A stretch of DNA of 18,416 nucleotides. It comes from JAQBRD01 sp041158765 (GTDB taxonomy: Bacteria > Patescibacteriota > Minisyncoccia > Phycocordibacterales > PALSA-1337). The position numbers and the translations under genes are program-made. Shown here piece after piece: positions 13,420 through 18,416 of the stretch (position 1 is the stretch's first letter; the number at the start of each line of letters is the position of its first letter). The stretch spans positions 1-18,416 of the forward strand of contig JBEBAU010000043.1 of NCBI GenBank assembly GCA_041158765.1, written 5' to 3'. Below the pieces are notes generated by a model. It was not told where the DNA came from. It saw nothing but the letters and a program-made list of their open reading frames with translations, and did not search any database.

Positions 13420-14859
13420 ATGCAGGACACACCTACTATTTTTGTAATATTTGGTGTGACTGGAGATCTTGCAGGAAGAAAAATCCTGCCGGCTTTGCTT
13501 AATCTATATGTGAAGAAAGAGCTTCCTACGCGATTTTCAATTGTGGGTTTCGCGCGTAGACCTTTCACCCGTGAAGAATTCCGTCAGCTCATTCGTGACA
13601 ATATGCATATTCGTCCGGGGCAATTCAGAGAAGAGGATGTGAAGCATTTCCTTGATCATATGAGTTATGAACAAGGACAATTCGATGCGAAGGAAGCATA
13701 TGTGACTCTCGCTCAAAAACTCAAATCAATTGATGACTCATGGAAACAATGTTCGAATAAACTCTTCCATCTCGCTACACCTCCTTCATTATATGAGGCA
13801 ATACTCGATCGTCTCTCTGAGTCCGGTCTTACCGTTCCATGTGGGGGAGATCTTGGTTGGACACGTATTCTTATCGAAAAGCCATTTGGTAATGATGTAG
13901 ATACTGCTAAGGCACTTGATAAGAAGCTCGGCAAACTTTTCAAAGAGCAGCAAATATTCCGTATTGATCATTATCTCGCTAAGGAATCAATGCAAAACAT
14001 CTTAGCCTTTCGTTTTGCGAATACACTGTTCGAGCCTTTGTGGAATCGTCATCATATAGACAAGATTCATATCAAGCTTTTTGAAAAAATTGATATTGAA
14101 GGTCGTGGGGCACTCTACGATAGTGTTGGCGCACTCAAGGACGTTGGACAAAATCACTTGCTCCAGATGCTCGCTCTTGTTGCAATGGATGAGCCGGTTT
14201 CATTCGAGGCAACACCAATACGCAAAGAGCGCGCGCGGGCTCTTTCACGACTTCGTCCTATCACCAAGCGCTCTGTCACCAAGTGTGCAGTGCGCGGACA
14301 GTATGAAGGCTATATGCGTGAACCAGGTGTGAAGCCTGATTCACAGACCGAGACTTTTTTCAGACTTGAAACATACGTAGATAATGCTCGTTGGAAGAAT
14401 GTGCCATTTTTCCTCGAATCTGGCAAAGCCATGTCTGAATCTCGTGTTGAAATTGATGTGTATTTCAAAAATCCCGGTCGTCGCACTCGTGATCGTGGTG
14501 TGCTTGAACGTCAAAACGTCCTCACATTCCGCATACAACCAGATGATGGTATTAAGATTAAGTTCTGGGTGAAGACTCCGGGGTATACACGAGGTGGGGC
14601 AGGTGCAGCAGAAATCGCGAGCCACATTGATCAGCTCGAACCGAAGACATTGAAGTTCCGATATAGTGAAGTTTCTGATTTTGCGACACTCCCTGATGCA
14701 TATGAGCGTGTGCTCCATGATGCAGTGATTGGTGATCAGACACTCTTTGCAAGTACTGATGAGGTAGTCGCTGCGTGGAAATTCATCACACCAATTGTGA
14801 ATGTTTGGCGTACGGGTGTTGCGCTCACATTTTACAAAAAAGGCGCAAAGGAGGTATAA
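13420..14859 (+). CDS. zwf: Glucose-6-phosphate 1-dehydrogenase
   Basis: A 479-residue enzyme that oxidises glucose 6-phosphate to 6-phosphogluconolactone with NAD(P)+, the entry to the oxidative pentose phosphate pathway. Motifs: FGVTGDLAGRK (11-21, dinucleotide binding), IEKPFG (152-157), RIDHYLAKE (181-189, substrate binding), and DVGQNHLLQM (241-250, catalytic H246). The family signature is usually DHYLGKE, so the Gly is replaced by Ala here. Length and domain order are normal, so it is likely active. It lies 2 nt after the small membrane protein gene. Neither gnd nor pgl is in the window. A perfect TATAAT overlaps its stop codon. Confidence 0.96.
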   Translation: MQDTPTIFVIFGVTGDLAGRKILPALLNLYVKKELPTRFSIVGFARRPFTREEFRQLIRDNMHIRPGQFREEDVKHFLDHMSYEQGQFDAKEAYVTLAQKLKSIDDSWKQCSNKLFHLATPPSLYEAILDRLSESGLTVPCGGDLGWTRILIEKPFGNDVDTAKALDKKLGKLFKEQQIFRIDHYLAKESMQNILAFRFANTLFEPLWNRHHIDKIHIKLFEKIDIEGRGALYDSVGALKDVGQNHLLQMLALVAMDEPVSFEATPIRKERARALSRLRPITKRSVTKCAVRGQYEGYMREPGVKPDSQTETFFRLETYVDNARWKNVPFFLESGKAMSESRVEIDVYFKNPGRRTRDRGVLERQNVLTFRIQPDDGIKIKFWVKTPGYTRGGAGAAEIASHIDQLEPKTLKFRYSEVSDFATLPDAYERVLHDAVIGDQTLFASTDEVVAAWKFITPIVNVWRTGVALTFYKKGAKEV

Positions 14860-14860
14860 T
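14831..14860 (+). promoter_or_regulatory. Promoter inside the 3' end of zwf
   Basis: A perfect -10 TATAAT (14855-14860) with TTTACA about 18 nt upstream. It would start a transcript near 14867, about 60 nt before the ATG of the Met-rich protein. The AAAGGAGG just before the -10 looks like a Shine-Dalgarno sequence but has no start codon at a suitable distance. Confidence 0.5.
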
Positions 14861-14926
14861 CGCCACACATTATTACATGTGCACAGTTCGTGTATTCGCA
14901 CAAAATTAATTTCACACTATATATTT

Positions 14927-15154
14927 ATGCTCAAAGGATTTCTCATGAAAGCAATGATGAAGCGACAGATGAAAGGAATGCCGCAAGATCAGCAGGATAT
15001 GATTCTTGGAATGATTGAAAAGAATCCGGACTTTTTCACAAAAATCGCTCACGACATTCAAGAAAAAGTAAAAGGCGGCATGGGTCAACAACAAGCCATG
15101 ATGCTCGTGATGAAACAAAACGAAGCAGAGCTTCGTAAGATGTTGGGGAAATAA
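14927..15154 (+). CDS. Methionine-rich small protein, 75 residues
   Basis: A small basic protein, not assigned to a family. It contains about 14 Met residues in 75, with MKAMMKRQMKGM near the N-terminus and QQQAMMLVMKQ near the C-terminus. It appears fully alpha-helical, with no signal peptide. The ATG at 14927 follows a possible CACTAT -10 with 6 nt between, while a stronger promoter overlaps the end of zwf; M7 is an alternative start. The longer reading from upstream runs through probable leader sequence and was rejected. Such Met/Gln-rich helical proteins could bind nucleic acid or another protein, but nothing here shows which. Confidence 0.7.
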   Translation: MLKGFLMKAMMKRQMKGMPQDQQDMILGMIEKNPDFFTKIAHDIQEKVKGGMGQQQAMMLVMKQNEAELRKMLGK

Positions 15155-15236
15155 TATATGCTACTCATATTTTAGGTGTAGTATGCAAACTATAAAAACT
15201 GGTTAGCGGGTACAATATTTATATTTATTGAAATTC

Positions 15237-16298
15237 TTATTTTTTCAATTCCGCAAATAAATCATTACCTGCAATAGCACCAATCTCTTTTAGGCTTTTA
15301 ATATATTCTAAGGCCTCTTTTCTTCTCTCTGGGTCTTTTATAGTCATCCCAGTTGGATTATAACCATTCGTGAGTATATCTTGAATTATTTCATCAGATG
15401 GCCTTTTTGCCATAGCATCAATTCGGTTTCCTTCATCCGAGAGTTTTTTATTGTCATGGTTAACGTTACGTTTTAATGTGACACGAGGATGTTGTTTATT
15501 AATCGGATATCCTGAACGACCAAAATCTAATTTTCTTCCGTGACTATTTACACCAGCATAAAACAATGTTGTTCTAGGAAAATTCTTTTTTAGCTCGTGT
15601 GCAAGTCCTGAAATTGTTTGACCACCATCGTTGTGTCTATTTATTGGACTCGGTGTTAATCCTTTATCGTACTGATCAAATATAAGTATTTTTGCATTAT
15701 CTTTTTTAATCCTATCTACTAAGTAATCTGTTATCCCTTCTTTCATTTTTTTAAGTAAAGGTAGTTTAGAGTCTTGTGGATTTGAATATCTTATAAGGTT
15801 ATCTATGTCATCTTTTCTATCAATCTCTACAATATGTGCCTGTTCTGTCCAGGATTCAATTCTATAAAATATTGGAATCTCTTCATTGGGATAGGCTATT
15901 TTCCAAGCCTCCTTTATTGCATAACCATAAGGAATTGCACTAGTTTCAGTTAGAAAAATATAATCTGGTTTATAGTCATGCCAGTTTTTCACTAATTCCT
16001 TTAATTTTATTACATTATTTTCCCTAAAAACAAAAGGATCTTTACCCCTCCATTCCTCTCTGTCCGGTATTCCTACATGTGGAGCTAAATTATAAATTTC
16101 TGCTGTCAGATATTGTATTTCCTGCTTAAGATATCTGACATCACCAGTGCCACTTTTTAATTTTTCATTATACTCAGAAAGTTTAATTTGAGCATTTTTA
16201 TATAAAATATCTGCTTCATTTATATCTTCAACGGGGCTGATATCTTGTTCTTGTGAACTCTCAGGCTGATTTATTATATCTGTTGAGATTTTTTCCAT
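15237..16298 (-). CDS. Unassigned protein with a phosphoribosyltransferase-like region, AT-rich
   Basis: A 353-residue soluble protein. Residues 1-75 are acidic and probably coiled-coil. PDYIFLTETSA (111-121) and ILIFDQYDKG (204-213) resemble the first loop and the PRPP-binding loop of type I phosphoribosyltransferases, but the canonical DD..TGGT form is altered. The C-terminal third is rich in Lys, Arg and Asn. The start at ATG 16298 was chosen because TAAAAT lies 7 nt upstream; an earlier in-frame ATG (16361) would overlap ychF. Sampled stretches are about 25-32% GC against 40-52% in neighbouring ychF, and codons favour A/T endings, suggesting horizontal acquisition. It stands alone on the minus strand between plus-strand genes. 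The function is unproven. Confidence 0.7.
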   Translation of the reverse strand: MEKISTDIINQPESSQEQDISPVEDINEADILYKNAQIKLSEYNEKLKSGTGDVRYLKQEIQYLTAEIYNLAPHVGIPDREEWRGKDPFVFRENNVIKLKELVKNWHDYKPDYIFLTETSAIPYGYAIKEAWKIAYPNEEIPIFYRIESWTEQAHIVEIDRKDDIDNLIRYSNPQDSKLPLLKKMKEGITDYLVDRIKKDNAKILIFDQYDKGLTPSPINRHNDGGQTISGLAHELKKNFPRTTLFYAGVNSHGRKLDFGRSGYPINKQHPRVTLKRNVNHDNKKLSDEGNRIDAMAKRPSDEIIQDILTNGYNPTGMTIKDPERRKEALEYIKSLKEIGAIAGNDLFAELKK

Positions 16299-16305
16299 TA
16301 AGTTA

Positions 16306-16311
16306 ATTTTA
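16306..16311 (-). promoter_or_regulatory. -10-like element of the AT-rich gene
   Basis: TAAAAT on the minus strand, then TAACTTA (7 nt) and the ATG at 16298. The 56-nt intergenic region is shared with divergent ychF. Confidence 0.45.
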
Positions 16312-16342
16312 CACCAAATTTTACTTCCAGTCATTTTTCCTG

Positions 16343-16348
16343 TATCTT
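16343..16348 (+). promoter_or_regulatory. -10-like element of ychF
   Basis: TATCTT, directly preceded by TG, then TACGGA (6 nt) and the ATG at 16355. The spacing fits a leaderless transcript. Confidence 0.45.
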
Positions 16349-16354
16349 TACGGA

Positions 16355-17452
16355 ATGTCACTTAGTATAGGCATCGTCGGCCTCCCAAACGTTGGAAAAT
16401 CAACATTATTCAATGCGCTCACAAAAAAGGGCGTTTTGATTGCGAACTATCCTTTTGCAACGATTGACCCATCGGTTGGCGTTGTTGCGGTGCCAGACGA
16501 TCGTCTCTACAAGCTTGCGGAGTTTTCAAAAACGCAGAAGACTGTTCCCGCCATCGTCGAATTCGTAGACATTGCTGGTCTCGTGAAAGGTGCTTCAGCA
16601 GGTGAAGGTCTCGGCAATCAATTCCTCACAAACATCCGCGAGACCGATGCTATTGCAGAAGTTGTGCGAATTTTTGAAGATGAAAACATTATTCACGTTG
16701 ACGGTAAGATCAATCCAATCAAGGACATTGAAGTAATCAATCTCGAACTCATTCTTGCTGATCTTCAGACCGTGACGAAGCGCCTCGCCAATCTCAATCG
16801 TGAAATAAAATCAGGAAAGAAAGAAATTATCATTGAAGCTGGAGTGCTCGAACGCATTCGTGTGGCACTTGAAGCGGGTAAGCTCGCAAGCGCGGTGACT
16901 CCGGATGAATTCGAAGCACCATTTGTGAAAAGCATGCATTTGCTCACCGCAAAAAAGATTATGTATGTGCTCAACAAAAAGTCTGGTGGTACAAATCTTG
17001 ATGAAATAAAAGACGAGCGATGGAATGCGCTCATGAAGTTTTTCACAGAAACTGGTGCGGGGTATGTCATTGTTGATGCTGGTACCGAGAATGATCTCAA
17101 GGATTTTTCAGAAACAGACAAACAAGAAATGCGTGTAGGACTTGGAAATATTGATAACGGCATCGATACGCTTATTCGCAAAGGATATGAATTACTCAAT
17201 CTCATCACGTATTTCACAACAGGTGAAAAGGAAACTCGCGCATGGACTATTGGTCGTGGTTGGACTGCACCTATGGCAGGCACTGCTATTCACGGAGATT
17301 TCAAAGACAAGTTTATTCGTGCTGAAGTAATCGAGTGGGATAAATTGCTCGAAGCTGGTTCATTCGGTGCTGCGCGTGAGAAGGGGTGGTTGCGTACGGA
17401 AGGCAAGGAATACATTGTGAAAGATGGGGAGGTGATGGAATTTAAAATCTAG
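16355..17452 (+). CDS. ychF: Redox-regulated ATPase / GTPase-family protein YchF
   Basis: A 365-residue P-loop NTPase of the Obg-related YchF/OLA1 family, which binds ribosomes and favours ATP. Motifs: GLPNVGKSTLFNALT (about 8-22), NYPFATIDPSVGVV (31-44), DIAGLVKGASAGEGLGNQFL (about 69-88), and an NKKSG element in the G4 region. The C-terminal TGS domain includes the conserved NLITYFTTGEKETRAWTI. Length matches the family (about 363). It has a possible leaderless promoter and ends 15 nt before the PEP-utilising-domain gene. Confidence 0.97.
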   Translation: MSLSIGIVGLPNVGKSTLFNALTKKGVLIANYPFATIDPSVGVVAVPDDRLYKLAEFSKTQKTVPAIVEFVDIAGLVKGASAGEGLGNQFLTNIRETDAIAEVVRIFEDENIIHVDGKINPIKDIEVINLELILADLQTVTKRLANLNREIKSGKKEIIIEAGVLERIRVALEAGKLASAVTPDEFEAPFVKSMHLLTAKKIMYVLNKKSGGTNLDEIKDERWNALMKFFTETGAGYVIVDAGTENDLKDFSETDKQEMRVGLGNIDNGIDTLIRKGYELLNLITYFTTGEKETRAWTIGRGWTAPMAGTAIHGDFKDKFIRAEVIEWDKLLEAGSFGAAREKGWLRTEGKEYIVKDGEVMEFKI

Positions 17453-17464
17453 GCTAATATTAGC
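17453..17464. promoter_or_regulatory. 12-bp palindrome overlapping a -10 element
   Basis: GCTAATATTAGC is a perfect palindrome. It includes TAATAT (17455-17460), which lies 7 nt before the ATG at 17468. It may be an operator or may be chance in AT-rich sequence. The 15-nt gap after ychF holds nothing else. Confidence 0.4.
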
Positions 17465-17467
17465 AAT

Positions 17468-18416
17468 ATGAAAGAAGAGCAACCTCATAAGCTCGAACTG
17501 TGGATGGAAAGAAAGAAACTCTCTCCTTTTCTCGTTTCTCTTTTTTATGTAGTTGAGGGTCCAAAAATGAAAGAAATTATTGGTGCAGGCTGGAGTGAAC
17601 AGTTTTGTATTTTCAAAGATAATACTGTGTATTTCATTTGTGCATCAGGTGAAATTCACGATTTCTATAAAATACACGCAAGCTATATACAAAATACCCT
17701 CAAGAATACTACAGGCGAACTCATGCAAAAATGTCTCGATGTGTACAACAAGGCAGACGAACACATTTCTAATATTGCACATGCGTCTCAAGATGATTTC
17801 GTAAAAAATATAAGAATGCATCTGGATTCTGCATATGAAATATTCATGTACACAACCACATTGCCGTATTTTTTGTTAATGGCTACAGAAAGCGATGTAT
17901 TATCGAGTGAGTATAAGAATAGTATAAAAGAGGTGTGTGAAAAACTGAGAGGAGACTCGAAGTATGTGAAGGTTCAAAATGCTTTTCTTCCAAAACTTTC
18001 AAAATATCTTGCAACTGAGTTCGCTGTTTCTGAACAAACCGCATTACAATTTACTTACGATGAAGTGGTTCAAATTATTGAGAATAGATCATCATTTGTT
18101 CTGGACCCTAAGATTAATGAAAGAGAAAAATTATTCATGATTGAATTTAATGCAGAAGATACTCACGATACATTAATATACGATGAATCTCTTATTGAAA
18201 AATATCTCAAACAATATGTCTACGTAGCAAAAAAAGATGAGATAACTGAATTTAAGGGAAATATTGCGAATAAGGGTTATGCGAAGGGTCGAGTTGTTGT
18301 TGTGAATAGTCCAGATGAGCTCGACAAGGTTCGTGATGGTGATATTGTTGTTAGTATAAATACCAATCCAACAATCATGCCAGCATTGGTCAAATGTGCG
18401 GCAATTGTTACTGATG
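17468..18416 (+). CDS. PEP-utilising enzyme mobile-domain protein (partial, 3' end outside window)
   Basis: An open reading frame of 316 codons that runs off the window. The first about 255 residues, starting MKEEQPHKLELWMERKK, are mostly helical and match no family I recognise. From residue 264 the pattern GNIANKGYAKGRVVVV, DGDIVVSINTNPTIMPAL and AAIVTD is the swivelling phosphohistidine domain of PEP synthase / PPDK-type enzymes. The phosphorylated His of the usual GG..SHAAI motif would lie just beyond the window end. Family role: carry a phosphoryl group between nucleotide-binding and PEP/pyruvate-binding domains. Here the domain is joined to an unrelated N-terminus instead of an evident ATP-binding domain. 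The start is set by a -10-like TAATAT 7 nt upstream. Confidence 0.85.
   Translation, partial: MKEEQPHKLELWMERKKLSPFLVSLFYVVEGPKMKEIIGAGWSEQFCIFKDNTVYFICASGEIHDFYKIHASYIQNTLKNTTGELMQKCLDVYNKADEHISNIAHASQDDFVKNIRMHLDSAYEIFMYTTTLPYFLLMATESDVLSSEYKNSIKEVCEKLRGDSKYVKVQNAFLPKLSKYLATEFAVSEQTALQFTYDEVVQIIENRSSFVLDPKINEREKLFMIEFNAEDTHDTLIYDESLIEKYLKQYVYVAKKDEITEFKGNIANKGYAKGRVVVVNSPDELDKVRDGDIVVSINTNPTIMPALVKCAAIVTD

Noticed and set aside
14846..14853. AAAGGAGG as a Shine-Dalgarno site
   Set aside because: It encodes part of the zwf C-terminus (KGAKEV) and no start codon follows at a usable distance.
14341..14901. 186-codon open frame antisense to zwf
   Set aside because: It is a Cys/His/Ile-rich shadow of the zwf coding frame with no recognisable domain.
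15227..15249. ATTGAAA / TTTCAAT inverted repeat as a terminator of the AT-rich gene
   Set aside because: The stem is only 7 bp of AT-rich pairs and lacks a T-run in the correct direction.
16765..17283. 172-codon open frame antisense to ychF
   Set aside because: It lies inside a strongly conserved gene, has Ser/Pro-rich shadow composition, and has no promoter or family match.
1..18416. CRISPR array, tRNA, rRNA or insertion sequence
   Set aside because: No regularly spaced direct repeats, no cloverleaf or rRNA-like sequence, and no transposase reading frame were noticed.

Overview
The window looks like part of a streamlined bacterial genome of the Candidate Phyla Radiation (Patescibacteria, probably Parcubacteria-like). 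This is inferred from very short intergenic gaps, several genes with no obvious family, divergent cell-wall enzymes, and translation starts that lack Shine-Dalgarno motifs. By eye, GC is about 40%. No rRNA, tRNA, CRISPR array or insertion sequence was seen. All 20 genes whose ends are visible stop with TAA (17) or TAG (3), and none with TGA.

Left part (1-4537, minus strand): six closely spaced genes read as one operon. In order of transcription they are a fold-type II PLP enzyme, an ECF-type sigma factor, a two-helix membrane protein (possible anti-sigma), a membrane-anchored DUF5666-like protein, a long MacA/HlyD-type adaptor, and an ABC ATPase of the MacB/LolD type cut by the window edge. 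This suggests an envelope-response unit in which sigma controls a tripartite-like export system. Divergent from it is a 56-residue LysW-like double-CxxC protein (4577-4747) whose 3' end overlaps a MurC/Mpl-like ligase.

Middle (4719-11961): a divergent Mur ligase, an exported protein with two DUF5666-like repeats, a bidirectional terminator, then mraY followed by an arginyl-tRNA-protein-transferase-like GNAT protein. An orphan 144-residue protein has a consensus promoter and its own terminator. An ATP-grasp ligase and an NlpC/P60-like cysteine hydrolase form a two-gene operon. The Mur ligase and MraY belong to peptidoglycan precursor synthesis; the ligase/hydrolase pair may act on peptides.

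Right part (12029-18416, mostly plus strand): rsmI, a 105-residue orphan, a 68-residue two-helix membrane protein joined to zwf (glucose-6-phosphate dehydrogenase), a Met-rich 75-residue protein, and an AT-rich PRTase-like gene on the minus strand that looks acquired. Then come ychF and a partial protein ending in a PEP-utilising-enzyme swivelling domain.

The most distinctive signal is regulatory. At least nine operon-head genes have a -10-like hexamer ending 6-7 nt before the ATG, which predicts leaderless mRNAs, and no Shine-Dalgarno sequence is seen before any start. The best candidates for undescribed biology are the ATE-like transferase lacking the usual cysteine cluster, the ATP-grasp/NlpC pair, the LysW-like protein without its terminal glutamate, and the sigma/efflux operon.
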